Assembly: GCA_944332075.1 (NCBI GenBank)
Contig: CALVJL010000005.1
Location: 49,359 to 113,358, forward strand
Direction of reading: 5' to 3'
Length of the DNA stretch: 64,000 nt
DNA from: an uncultured Bacilli bacterium
Lineage (GTDB): Bacteria > Bacillota_I > Bacilli_A > RFN20 > CAG-449
A program made the translations under genes and the position numbers. The notes under the pieces are model-generated. The model was not told where the DNA came from. It searched no databases and saw only the letters and a program-made list of their open reading frames with translations. Of the stretch, positions 23,939-32,171 are shown piece after piece (the first letter of the stretch is position 1; every line of letters starts with the position of its first letter).

Positions 23939-25897
23939 ATGAGTAATTTATTCAATATATTAGCGACGTCTCAAGCTATTGAGTCTATCTCCTTAGCTGT
24001 ATCGATTACCGTCATTGTCTTATTATTTATCACCTTGACCTCATTATTCTATATCTACTATCGCTACTACAGAAAATGTATTGATAATACTTTAGAAGAC
24101 GATCCAATTAATAAAGAATTAAGATCTGAACATAAAAAGTATTTCAATGAAGCGGATGTTGTTATCGCTGATGAAACATTAACCAAAGAAGAAAAACATC
24201 AAAAGATTGAAAAATTCTCGGAATATCTATATAAACGGAGAAAAACAGCAAAAGTAGTTAATGGATTAGTAAATGCTTTGTTAATTATCTTTGCTTTATT
24301 AGTCTTAGGTATAACCGGGTTCTCATTATATGCAAGAGCCTCCGGTGAATCCTTCCCATTAGGTGATGTGCAATATGTCATCATTCAAACTGGGTCAATG
24401 GAAACCAAGAATGAAGATAATACTTATCTCTACGACAATGATCTTAATAATCAAATTGAAGCTTTATCGTTAATCGGTATTGAGAAAGTGACTAATGAAG
24501 ATCAATTAGAGTTATACGATATCGTTGCTTACTATAACGATGAAGGTAAGATGATCGTCCACAGAATCGTCAAGATCGAGGTGGAAGATAATCAAACTCT
24601 TTATACATTAAGAGGTGATGCAAATACTTATTCCGATCCTCAAGAAATCGACTTAACCTTCTCGGAAATTGTCGGTAAATATAATGGATTCCAAAATTTC
24701 CCATTAGGCATTTCTCTTAATTATTTAAGAAGTAACATAGGTATTATTACCTTATCTCTCGCTATCTTATTAATTGTTATCTATAACATCTTCGATTCAA
24801 TTTTATTAAAGAGAATCGATGAACGTAAAAAAGTTATCGTTGTTTATATTGAAGAAGAAATTGATGAAAGAATTGATAATTCTATCTGTGCATCAAGCAA
24901 AGAAGGCATTCTTGCTTTAATCGCAGCATTAAATGATATTATCGAATCTTCTGAAGAAAATGAACGCGAGAAACGCTTAACCTTTATGGAAAGATTAGCT
25001 TTAGCTGATGAAGAGTTAATTAAGAAATATTACATTCTTAGAGATTATCTCTTAATTCATGGAGTTAAGTCGAGAGTATCAAATTCTTGCGATACATACC
25101 GTTTAAAGAAAGTTAAATATGTAGTTATTACTATTCGCGGTAAATCTCTTGTACTCCACTTGAAACTTGATTTATTACCGGTTCAAATGGAAATCTTACA
25201 CGTTAAAGAAGATAAAAAGGAAAGATATCAAGAAGTGCCAATTCTCTTCAAGGTTAAATCTGATTTATCACTTAAACGCGCGAAAGCTCTTATCGATATG
25301 TGTTTAGCTGATCACGGGGTTATCTCAAAAGATGAAGCCCCAGTCGGCGATAAATATAACGAAGAAGAAGATAACATGCTTGAAGAAGATGTTTTACCTC
25401 CTGAAGAAGGAGAAACACCTCAAGATGTCATCTTAGAAGAAGCTAGTGTATCTGAAGATGATGCAGCCCCAGAGGTTATTATTTCCGATAGCATTGAAGA
25501 AACAGATTCGGAAATTAATAATATACCTGAAGAAGTTCAGGAAACATCAGATGTTGTAACTGAAGAAAGCGATTCTCCTGCAGAAGAAAAACCTGCTGAA
25601 GAAGAAAGCATAACTGAAGAAACAACTGATGGTGGAGAGGAGGATACAGATATGTTTAAGAAGAAAAAACATGAATTAGCAGAATCTGAAGAAAATGATT
25701 TCGAAACTGTAGAAAAGCCTCAAGAAGAAACTGATCTTGAAGAAGACAAACCAGTTGAAGGTGAGCCTGATCAAGAAAGAATGGAAGAAGAGATGGCCCG
25801 TGAATCAGCATTTCACAGTCCAGAGAATATGGAGGAAACCTTAGAAGAGGTTGAATCCGACGCAGAAATGGATGAAAAGTCACAAGGTGATTTTTAG
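23939..25897 (+). CDS. sipW: SipW-type (ER-type) signal peptidase I with extra cytoplasmic domain and acidic tail
   Basis: 652 residues, against roughly 190 for ordinary SipW. Order: a transmembrane helix (about 18-40), a charged cytoplasmic loop, a second helix (about 108-132), the catalytic domain with IIQTGSM (Ser153), LYDIVAYY, MIVHRIVK (His208 in place of bacterial Lys) and RGDANTYSDP (Asp227, Asp233), then a third helix (about 263-285). Ser/His chemistry is that of SipW and the eukaryotic and archaeal enzymes. Beyond it lies a 170-residue soluble domain ending in GVKSRVSN...IRGKSLVLHLKL and an acidic Glu/Pro tail of about 180 residues. It lies between two and four genes whose signals match SipW substrates. 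A strong SD precedes ATG 23939. Confidence 0.88.
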   Translation: MSNLFNILATSQAIESISLAVSITVIVLLFITLTSLFYIYYRYYRKCIDNTLEDDPINKELRSEHKKYFNEADVVIADETLTKEEKHQKIEKFSEYLYKRRKTAKVVNGLVNALLIIFALLVLGITGFSLYARASGESFPLGDVQYVIIQTGSMETKNEDNTYLYDNDLNNQIEALSLIGIEKVTNEDQLELYDIVAYYNDEGKMIVHRIVKIEVEDNQTLYTLRGDANTYSDPQEIDLTFSEIVGKYNGFQNFPLGISLNYLRSNIGIITLSLAILLIVIYNIFDSILLKRIDERKKVIVVYIEEEIDERIDNSICASSKEGILALIAALNDIIESSEENEREKRLTFMERLALADEELIKKYYILRDYLLIHGVKSRVSNSCDTYRLKKVKYVVITIRGKSLVLHLKLDLLPVQMEILHVKEDKKERYQEVPILFKVKSDLSLKRAKALIDMCLADHGVISKDEAPVGDKYNEEEDNMLEEDVLPPEEGETPQDVILEEASVSEDDAAPEVIISDSIEETDSEINNIPEEVQETSDVVTEESDSPAEEKPAEEESITEETTDGGEEDTDMFKKKKHELAESEENDFETVEKPQEETDLEEDKPVEGEPDQERMEEEMARESAFHSPENMEETLEEVESDAEMDEKSQGDF

Positions 25898-25915
25898 AGG
25901 AGGGGAGTGATGTAG

Positions 25916-26578
25916 ATGAAAGTAAAAAAACTGTTCACTCTTGTCCCCGCGTTAGCGGTTTTAACTCTGGTGGGCAGTGGTTTCTCAGCCTGGATGTTTA
26001 ATGAAGCAAAAACTGAGACGTTTAATTTTAATGGCTCGTTGAATGTCGTGACAGCTAGTAATTTAAATCTCATCACTACACCTGAGGCTCCAAAATTTAA
26101 TGTTATATTTGACCAAGGCGGATTTAAGAACGCAAATGATGTTACTAAAGGTATTACAGTAACCGGAATTGATAAATATACATTTACCTTAGAGGCTACT
26201 GATTTATCGTTGGATAGTAACAAACAAATTGATTGGATCAGTAATGTAATTAATGTTAGTTATTCTTTAGCAGTTACTGATGGCAGCGATTATGTTGAAT
26301 CCAGTTTAATGGTCAAAACAAATCAAGCAATATCTTTTAACCTTTCAAACACGGATAGTGTTGAAGATTATTATTCCTACAGAATTACAAATACTAGCAA
26401 TGATGGTGTCACTGGTAATGTAACCTTTGAAATAACTGTTGATTTATCTTATACAGACGGAACAGTGCTCTATTATAAGCAAGGTAAGAAACCAACAGAT
26501 GTTAGTAGTTGGAATGCATTGAATGATAATGTTAAAAGTATTGGATTAAAATTAAATATTTCCGCATCTTTAAGTTAA
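25916..26578 (+). CDS. SipW-type signal exported protein (TasA-like), paralogue 2
   Basis: 220 residues. The signal is MKVKK, a hydrophobic core and VGSGFSAWMFNEAK, very close to TasA's cleavage region. The core motif FNVIFDQGGF...VTKGITVTG lies at about residues 62-86, and the C-terminus has LYYKQGKKPTDVSSW before a closing strand. Strand-rich throughout with no Cys, as expected for a secreted fibre subunit. GAGGAGGGGAG stands 7 nt before ATG 25916, 18 nt after the peptidase stop. It is probably cleaved after the Trp-Met pair and polymerises or coats the surface; function is inferred from signal type and locus. Confidence 0.75.
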   Translation: MKVKKLFTLVPALAVLTLVGSGFSAWMFNEAKTETFNFNGSLNVVTASNLNLITTPEAPKFNVIFDQGGFKNANDVTKGITVTGIDKYTFTLEATDLSLDSNKQIDWISNVINVSYSLAVTDGSDYVESSLMVKTNQAISFNLSNTDSVEDYYSYRITNTSNDGVTGNVTFEITVDLSYTDGTVLYYKQGKKPTDVSSWNALNDNVKSIGLKLNISASLS

Positions 26579-26626
26579 AGGTGAAACGACATAACTTATA
26601 GCAAATGATAAAGGGAGGAATTTAAA

Positions 26627-27307
26627 ATGAAGAAGAAATTATTAATTGCTATGATTCCAGTTTTAGGAATGGGAGCTTTAGTTGGATCAGGATTTTCTGC
26701 ATGGGTATTCGGTGATGCTGCAACTCAAACATATGGATTCGGTGGATCTATTACTGTTACTCCAGCTACAACTGGTGAATTAGAATTAGCATGTACAACA
26801 AATACTTTTACTATTACGCTTGATCAAAATGGTGAAGGAAACAAAGATGCAACAAAAGGTGTTACTGTTAATGGTTTAGATGACATAACATTTACATTAA
26901 AGTCAGCAGAACAAACCGTTATAGGTGAAGATGCTACTCATAAGGTTCAGTTTAGTTTTTCAATTTCATTAGCTTATTCTGATGAAGCTAGTTTTGATAA
27001 ATATTTAGTTACTACAGCTACTATGGATACTTTTGTAGGTACAAAGGTTTCTAATGCAGATTTATTATTGGGTGCCGGAACTTTGGTAGAAAATACCTTA
27101 ACATATACTTATTCAGCAGGGACATGGACATTTACTTTGAAAACACCTACTGACACTACCGATATATTAAATTATTATGGAACATATGAAGCTTTAACTT
27201 CAGGAAAACCTCAGACATGGGAAGATTGGAATGCTATGAACCAAGCTTTGTCTGGTGATAAGTTTACTGTTAATCTTAATGTTACAGCAAAAGTTGTTGC
27301 AAAATAA
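26627..27307 (+). CDS. SipW-type signal exported protein (TasA-like), paralogue 3
   Basis: 226 residues. Signal VGSGFSAWVFGDAA at about residues 19-32. The shared core reads FTITLDQNGEG...ATKGVTVNG, and the C-terminal motif is SGKPQTWEDWNAMNQAL before NLNVTAKV. The product is rich in Thr, Ser and Gly and lacks Cys in the mature part save one. It is closest in layout to paralogue 2, from which it is separated by 48 bp with AAGGGAGGAA before the start, suggesting tandem duplication followed by divergence. A structural role outside the cell is likely. Confidence 0.75.
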   Translation: MKKKLLIAMIPVLGMGALVGSGFSAWVFGDAATQTYGFGGSITVTPATTGELELACTTNTFTITLDQNGEGNKDATKGVTVNGLDDITFTLKSAEQTVIGEDATHKVQFSFSISLAYSDEASFDKYLVTTATMDTFVGTKVSNADLLLGAGTLVENTLTYTYSAGTWTFTLKTPTDTTDILNYYGTYEALTSGKPQTWEDWNAMNQALSGDKFTVNLNVTAKVVAK

Positions 27308-27331
27308 GATTATAATTTATAGGTGGAAATT

Positions 27332-27991
27332 ATGAAAAAGAAGATTTTAGCGGCATTCTTGCCGGTATTAGCAGCTGCAGCTATCGTCGGTAGCGGCTTC
27401 TCTGCTTGGGTCTTCAATGATAAGTTAACAAATTCAACAACGGTCGGTGGAACTGTTTCTATCGATCCAACTGTTGATGGTTATACAGTTACTGCTTCTC
27501 TTTCGTCTTTACGCTTAAGATTAGATCAAAATAGTGTTGATGAAATTACCGATAACACTACTGGTATCAGCGTCTTTGGCAAAGGAACTGGAGAAGAAGC
27601 CACTGAAGATATAGTTGAAGACTTAGATGTCACAATTAACATTACTCATTTTGATGCATCAGTTTTCGATGTTATCACTTTTAACTATACTTTGAAATTT
27701 GAATTAGTTGATGGAGCAAACTGCCCAATTAACAAATATGTTGATATTGCTGCTGATGAAAAATTTAGCAACTTCGTCGTTACAGATGATGAAAAAGGCA
27801 ATGCTATCGGCACTGTCAAAGGAGTTTTAGCAGCTCAACAAAGCCAAACAATTAAAGTTCCTCTTGTTTTCTATTACGATGATAAACCAGATACTTATGA
27901 TGATCATTACAACATGGTTCAAGATTTAGTCGGTGAAGATAAGAGCTTTGATTTTAAGATTACACTTACTGTAAATCCTGTTGATAAATAA
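27332..27991 (+). CDS. SipW-type signal exported protein (TasA-like), paralogue 4
   Basis: 219 residues from ATG 27332, which is 5 nt after AGGTGG; an in-frame GTG at 27323 overlaps that site and is rejected. Signal VGSGFSAWVFNDKL. The core motif is LRLRLDQNSV...DNTTGISVFG, the C-terminus FYYDDKPDTYDDHYNMVQDL. The sequence NCPINKYVDI matches DCPITKYLTL of the following paralogue, so these two form a subgroup. Its codons include more C-ending forms (ttc, atc) than paralogues 2 and 3, a possible sign of stronger expression. Predicted surface or matrix subunit. Confidence 0.75.
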   Translation: MKKKILAAFLPVLAAAAIVGSGFSAWVFNDKLTNSTTVGGTVSIDPTVDGYTVTASLSSLRLRLDQNSVDEITDNTTGISVFGKGTGEEATEDIVEDLDVTINITHFDASVFDVITFNYTLKFELVDGANCPINKYVDIAADEKFSNFVVTDDEKGNAIGTVKGVLAAQQSQTIKVPLVFYYDDKPDTYDDHYNMVQDLVGEDKSFDFKITLTVNPVDK

Positions 27992-28008
27992 AATAAGGAG
28001 TTTTATCA

Positions 28009-28581
28009 ATGAAACCTCGGACTGTTTTCCTAACAATGTCGTTACTTGGATGTGCAGTCATAATCGGTACGGGGTTCGCAGCATACTATGATGATGAGAA
28101 TAATTATCTAATAGGTGATATCGCTATGACACCTCCACCTTCTGGGGATAATCTTTATATTGAATCAAATATTAAAGAAGTTTCTTTAAATTTGGGTCAG
28201 GGAAAGAGAGAAGATGTGGAAAATAATTTAGTAGGCATCACTTGTTATAATGGGGATGATATCGTCACTTCATTGCCTTTTGATGTTATGGCTAATGATG
28301 ATGCTGTTTTCGACACGTTAACGATTTCTTATCGTTTAACTTTGACACTGGAATCTGTACGCGACTGCCCAATCACAAAATATCTGACGCTTGGTGAAAG
28401 TGTTTTTGATGGTGTCCTATCTAAGAGTAAAGAGATAGTCGTGCCATTATCTTTTCACTATGTCGATAAACCGACGACATATGAAGAGTATGAGGTCATG
28501 ATGAATGATTTTATAAATTCAGATAAAGCGTTCAAGATATCTGTCGATGTTGATTTCACTTATCAAGATTTTGAAATTTAA
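28009..28581 (+). CDS. SipW-type signal exported protein (TasA-like), paralogue 5
   Basis: 190 residues. The signal is degenerate: IIGTGFAAYYDDENN, keeping G-x-G-F and an aromatic residue but lacking Trp and Phe. The core VSLNLGQGKR...NNLVGITCYNG and C-terminal FHYVDKPTTYEEYEVMMNDF match the family. It is the shortest paralogue and has two Cys, which the others mostly lack. It closes the operon, 17 bp after paralogue 4 with AAGGAG before the start, and is followed at once by a strong terminator. Possibly a capping or minor subunit; this is a guess from size and divergence. Confidence 0.72.
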   Translation: MKPRTVFLTMSLLGCAVIIGTGFAAYYDDENNYLIGDIAMTPPPSGDNLYIESNIKEVSLNLGQGKREDVENNLVGITCYNGDDIVTSLPFDVMANDDAVFDTLTISYRLTLTLESVRDCPITKYLTLGESVFDGVLSKSKEIVVPLSFHYVDKPTTYEEYEVMMNDFINSDKAFKISVDVDFTYQDFEI

Positions 28582-28587
28582 GATGAT

Positions 28588-28611
28588 GGAGAGAGAAATC
28601 TCTCCTTTTTT
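28588..28611 (+). terminator. Terminator of the SipW/TasA-like operon
   Basis: GGAGAGA (28588-28594) and TCTCTCC (28599-28605) form a perfect stem capped by a GAAA tetraloop and followed by T6. Confidence 0.92.
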
Positions 28612-28630
28612 CTTTATGGTTATAATTTTG

Positions 28631-28639
28631 TGATATAAT
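28631..28639 (+). promoter_or_regulatory. Leaderless promoter of the luxE-like gene
   Basis: TG-A-TATAAT (28631-28639) lies 6 nt before ATG 28646, which should coincide with the transcription start. No Shine-Dalgarno sequence exists. Confidence 0.7.
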
Positions 28640-28645
28640 CATGTT

Positions 28646-29767
28646 ATGAGTTATCGATATAAATTATTTCATTTAAAAGATCCTTATAAACTAGAAGGTA
28701 CTGATGATCTTTTTGTGAAGGCGATGAAAGAAAACTGCCTTTATCAATATCAGCATTGCCCGGATTATAAAAGAATATTAGATTCTTTTCATTTTGATAT
28801 TAATTCTTTAAAGACTATTGATGATTTGGCCTCTTTGCCGTTTATTCCGACTTTGTATTTTAAGCATCATGAATTATATTCAATGTCAAAGAAAAGAATG
28901 ATTGTTAAGGCGACATCTTCTGGAACTAGTTCGGGGATTAAATCAAAGATAGGTTTTAATGCTGGTTCGCTTTTACTAGCTTTTGCGATGGTCAGAAAAA
29001 TTTTTGCTTATCATCATATCTGGTCATTAAAACCGACGCATTTTATCATTTTTGGCTATGAGCCGAAGAGAACTAATCAAACGGCGATTAGTAAGACTGG
29101 GTATGGTTTTACTTTTACTGCACCTCCATTAAGCAAAGACTATGCAATTAGATATATTGACGGAAAGTATCAAGTTGATTTAGAAAATATTAAAAATAAA
29201 TTAATTAAATATAGTAAAGGTAAAGCACCGGTTAGAACATTAGGTTTTCCGGCTTATACGTATTTCTTGCTTCGAGATATGAAAGAACAGGGAATATTTT
29301 TAAAAATGCCAAAAGGGTCAATGATTACTATTGGCGGAGGGTGGAAACAGTTTTACGCTGAACAAATCGATAAAAGGGCTTTTTATGCATTAGTTAAAGA
29401 AGTTTTAGATATTGATGAAGACCATATCATTGAATTCTTTGGCGCGGTTGAACATCCAATTCTATATACCGATTGTAAGGCGCATCACTTTCATATTCCG
29501 GTTTATGGCCGGGTGATTATCCGCGACGTGAATACCTTAAAGCCAGTTCCTAACGGGCAAATGGGCATTATTAATTTATTAACTCCTCTAGTTAAATCAG
29601 TTCCTTTACTTTCAATTTGCACGGATGATATCGGTATTTTACATGATGAAAAATGCGCATGCGGGTTAAATACTCCGTATTTAGAAATTGTTGGCAGAGT
29701 CGGCTTAAGCGATATTAAAACTTGTACAGCTGGAGCAGAGGATTTATTAAAGGAGATGAAGATATGA
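28646..29767 (+). CDS. luxE: LuxE-like acyl-protein synthetase (acyl-AMP ligase)
   Basis: 373 residues. The ATP-binding loop is KATSSGTSSG, the conserved Ser/Thr/Gly-rich motif of the LuxE and adenylate-forming family. LPFIPTLYFK upstream and GSMITIGGGWKQF, followed by FGAVEHP, are typical LuxE blocks. In bioluminescent bacteria LuxE activates a fatty acid as acyl-AMP, transfers it to its own Cys and hands it to the reductase LuxC. Cysteines are present near the C-terminus (KCACGLNTPYLEI). The gene overlaps the luxC-like gene by ATGA, so the pair is kept together. Neither luciferase (luxAB) nor thioesterase (luxD) is near, so an aldehyde is probably made for another purpose. Confidence 0.85.
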   Translation: MSYRYKLFHLKDPYKLEGTDDLFVKAMKENCLYQYQHCPDYKRILDSFHFDINSLKTIDDLASLPFIPTLYFKHHELYSMSKKRMIVKATSSGTSSGIKSKIGFNAGSLLLAFAMVRKIFAYHHIWSLKPTHFIIFGYEPKRTNQTAISKTGYGFTFTAPPLSKDYAIRYIDGKYQVDLENIKNKLIKYSKGKAPVRTLGFPAYTYFLLRDMKEQGIFLKMPKGSMITIGGGWKQFYAEQIDKRAFYALVKEVLDIDEDHIIEFFGAVEHPILYTDCKAHHFHIPVYGRVIIRDVNTLKPVPNGQMGIINLLTPLVKSVPLLSICTDDIGILHDEKCACGLNTPYLEIVGRVGLSDIKTCTAGAEDLLKEMKI

Positions 29768-31041
29768 TTTTATATCATGGTGAAATCTTAAATAATTCTT
29801 TGCAAGATAAGATTATTGCTTCGCTTGGTGATGAATTAAATAATACTTTAGCTAAAGGTTATTTTCCTTCGCCTTTTGAGGTTTTAGAAGCGATTGAGGT
29901 AATTTATCAAGAAGTCATCAATCATAAATATGACAACATCATTTTGCCTTTATTGAAGCAATACGATATTCCGGAAAGTATGTTTTTGCATTACGCTTCA
30001 CTTTTTTCTCCGGAAAGCTTAAAAAGAAAAATTGAAATAGAATTAGGCGATTATTTAAATCTTACTTCTAAACTTGATAATAGCACCATACGCGAAAGAT
30101 ATCCGTTAGGGGTATTATTTCATATCGCTGCGGGAAATGTTGACGGATTACCTTCTTATAGCGTTATAGAGGGTCTTTTAAGCGGAAATATTAATTTATT
30201 AAAGCTTCCTAGCGGTGACAACGGATTATCGATTATGATTTTAAAAAGATTAATCGATGTTAATCCGCGTTTAAAAGATTTTATTTATGTTTTTGACGTT
30301 CCTTCAACTGAGGTGAGCAGCATAAAAAAGTTAGCAGATCTTTCTGATGCCATAGCTGTATGGGGAGGCGATTTAGTAAATAAGGCGGTTAGAGAGTTTG
30401 CTGACGTTAAAACCAAGATTATTTCTTGGGGTCATAAAGTTTCTTTTGCTTACGTCGATAACTATGTTTCTGATGAAGAATTAAAAGCTTTAATGCATGC
30501 TTTAGCTTCTTCAGAGCAGCTTCTTTGTTCGTCAGTTCAGGGCATTTATCTCGATACGGATTCTTTAGATGAATTATCTGTTTTTGCTAAGCGCTGCTTT
30601 GATATTATCAGTAAAGAAAATTTAAAATTAAAACCCTCTCCAGTCGCGGCTAAAGGTAAAAATGCATTGCTTTTCTATAATGAAATTTTGGAAAGAAAAA
30701 GCGCGAAAGGTCTTTATTTAGATAATGGAGTCAGCGTCATTGTTAAAGAAGATTATGAATTAGAGGCTTCTTGGCAATTTCGAAATTTATGGATTAAGCG
30801 TTTGCCTCATGAAAAAATTGTTTCCGTTTTAAAAAAGAACCATGACCATTTGCAAAGCGTTGGGGTGTCGGTAAAAAAAGAAAATATCGCATTAATTCAA
30901 AATCTTTTAGCCCAGGCAGGACTTTCTAGAATTACTAAACTCGATCAAACATCGAGAATGATTATCGGGGAAGCTCATGATGGGGTTTATCCTTTAAAGG
31001 TTTATTCGCGGATTGTTGAAAAAGATATTTCGGATTTATAA
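29764..31041 (+). CDS. luxC: LuxC-like acyl-CoA/acyl-protein reductase
   Basis: 425 residues from ATG 29764, which overlaps the luxE-like stop (ATGA) and has AAGGAGATGA just upstream; longer in-frame starts would run into luxE. The protein matches the LuxC family: YPLGVLFHIAAGNVDGLPSYS and LLSGNINLLKLPS correspond to the aldehyde-dehydrogenase-type NADPH fold, and SSEQLLCSSVQGIYL provides the catalytic Cys. It would reduce the acyl group delivered by LuxE to a fatty aldehyde using NADPH, in the cytoplasm. The product could feed plasmalogen or other ether-lipid, or lipopeptide, synthesis; no downstream enzyme is in the window. Confidence 0.87.
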   Translation: MILYHGEILNNSLQDKIIASLGDELNNTLAKGYFPSPFEVLEAIEVIYQEVINHKYDNIILPLLKQYDIPESMFLHYASLFSPESLKRKIEIELGDYLNLTSKLDNSTIRERYPLGVLFHIAAGNVDGLPSYSVIEGLLSGNINLLKLPSGDNGLSIMILKRLIDVNPRLKDFIYVFDVPSTEVSSIKKLADLSDAIAVWGGDLVNKAVREFADVKTKIISWGHKVSFAYVDNYVSDEELKALMHALASSEQLLCSSVQGIYLDTDSLDELSVFAKRCFDIISKENLKLKPSPVAAKGKNALLFYNEILERKSAKGLYLDNGVSVIVKEDYELEASWQFRNLWIKRLPHEKIVSVLKKNHDHLQSVGVSVKKENIALIQNLLAQAGLSRITKLDQTSRMIIGEAHDGVYPLKVYSRIVEKDISDL

Positions 31042-31065
31042 AAAAAATCTGACCATTGGTCAGAT
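31041..31065 (-). terminator. Terminator of tRNA-Gly
   Basis: ATCTGACC (31047-31054) and GGTCAGAT (31058-31065) form an 8-bp stem. Read on the minus strand it is followed by T7, 14 nt past the tRNA; it also abuts the luxC-like stop. Confidence 0.85.
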
Positions 31066-31078
31066 ATCAACTTATTAA

Positions 31079-31152
31079 TGGAGCGAGCGACGGGAATCGA
31101 ACCCGCATAGCAACCTTGGCAAGGTTGTGTTCTACCACTGAACTACGCTCGC
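31079..31152 (-). tRNA. tRNA-Gly (anticodon GCC)
   Basis: A 74-nt tRNA with encoded CCA. The acceptor GCGAGCG pairs with CGCTCGC; the anticodon loop has GCC between CAACC/GGTTG arms; the T arm carries GGTTCGATTCC. Confidence 0.96.
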
Positions 31153-31167
31153 GTATCAGCATTACTT

Positions 31168-31196
31168 AATATAATCGAAAGTTAATACTATTGCAA
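31168..31196 (-). promoter_or_regulatory. Promoter of tRNA-Gly
   Basis: On the minus strand TTGCAA (31196-31191), a 17-nt spacer and TATATT (31173-31168), about 15 nt before the mature 5' end. Confidence 0.75.
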
Positions 31197-31289
31197 GCAT
31201 TTTTTTAAGAAATTTATTTTATTTTTAATTAATTTATAGTTAGTTTAAATTTATATGTTTTATTATAGAAGTAGAAAGAAGGTGCAATA

Positions 31290-32171
31290 ATGTCATATGC
31301 TATACTTACTGATTCTGGATCGAATTTAAATGAGGAATTATTAGAAAAATATAATATCGATATGATTTCTTTTAATAATCTTATCGATGATAAAATCGTT
31401 CCATGTTTTAATAAGGACGAAGGATATAAAACACATGGCAAAGAGTTTTACGATATGATTAGAGAAGGCAAGTTTATTAAGACTTCTTTAATATCGCCTC
31501 AAGCCTATTATGATTTTTTTAAAAAGCATCTCGATTTAGGTGAAGATGTTCTCTATATTTCTATTTCATCCGGTATTTCCGGAACATATAATTCAGCATG
31601 CAATGCTCGAGATATGTTGCAAGATGAATATCCTAACCAAAAAATAATGATTCTCGATTCAATGTGCGCATCGTTTGGTCAGGGCATATCTGTTATCAAT
31701 GCTAGTAAGTACCGCGCAGAATTAAAAACAATTGAGGAAACTTATGATTTAGTCGCGGCTCAAAGATTAAATATCCATGGCGAATTCGTCGTCGGTGATT
31801 TAATGTACTTAAAGAGAACAGGAAGAATTTCTTTATTGACTTACTCAATTGGTAAACTTCTCGATATTAAACCGATTTTAGCGGCTTCCAAGAAAAATAT
31901 GATCGAATCATTTATGAAGGTTCGCGGTAGGAAAAAAGCTTTATTAACCTTAGTTAAAATTATTCAAGACAACATTATCAATCCAGAAGAGCAAACAATT
32001 TATATCGCTCACTGCGACTGTTTAGATGAAGCCAAAAAATTAGGTGAACAGATTAAGGCAGCTGTTAAGTGTAAAGATGTCTATATTGAATATTATGATT
32101 TCTGCACTGGCGCGCATGTCGGACCTGATACCATCGCCGTTTTCTATGAAGGCAAGGAAAGAGCTATTTAG
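31290..32171 (+). CDS. DegV-family fatty-acid-binding protein (FakB-like)
   Basis: 293 residues, the length of a two-domain DegV protein. The N-terminus AILTDSGSNL, the IKTSLISPQAYYDFF loop, ISISSGISGTYNSA and GEFVVGDLMYLKRTGRIS are the family's fatty-acid-head and surface motifs. FakB proteins hold a fatty acid for phosphorylation by FakA, feeding exogenous fatty acids into phospholipid synthesis. FakA is not in the window. The position just past a luxE-luxC-like pair puts two fatty-acyl functions side by side, though a tRNA and opposite-strand signals lie between them. GAAGG precedes ATG 31290. Confidence 0.9.
   Translation: MSYAILTDSGSNLNEELLEKYNIDMISFNNLIDDKIVPCFNKDEGYKTHGKEFYDMIREGKFIKTSLISPQAYYDFFKKHLDLGEDVLYISISSGISGTYNSACNARDMLQDEYPNQKIMILDSMCASFGQGISVINASKYRAELKTIEETYDLVAAQRLNIHGEFVVGDLMYLKRTGRISLLTYSIGKLLDIKPILAASKKNMIESFMKVRGRKKALLTLVKIIQDNIINPEEQTIYIAHCDCLDEAKKLGEQIKAAVKCKDVYIEYYDFCTGAHVGPDTIAVFYEGKERAI

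Noticed and set aside
25656..25883. Minus-strand frames opposite the acidic tail of the signal peptidase
   Set aside because: Mirror image of GAA-rich codons on the + strand; no start signals.
20809..28581. Sortase-assembled pilus as explanation for the export locus
   Set aside because: No LPxTG-type motif, no C-terminal anchor and no sortase gene in the window; the signal type points to a SipW/TasA-like system.
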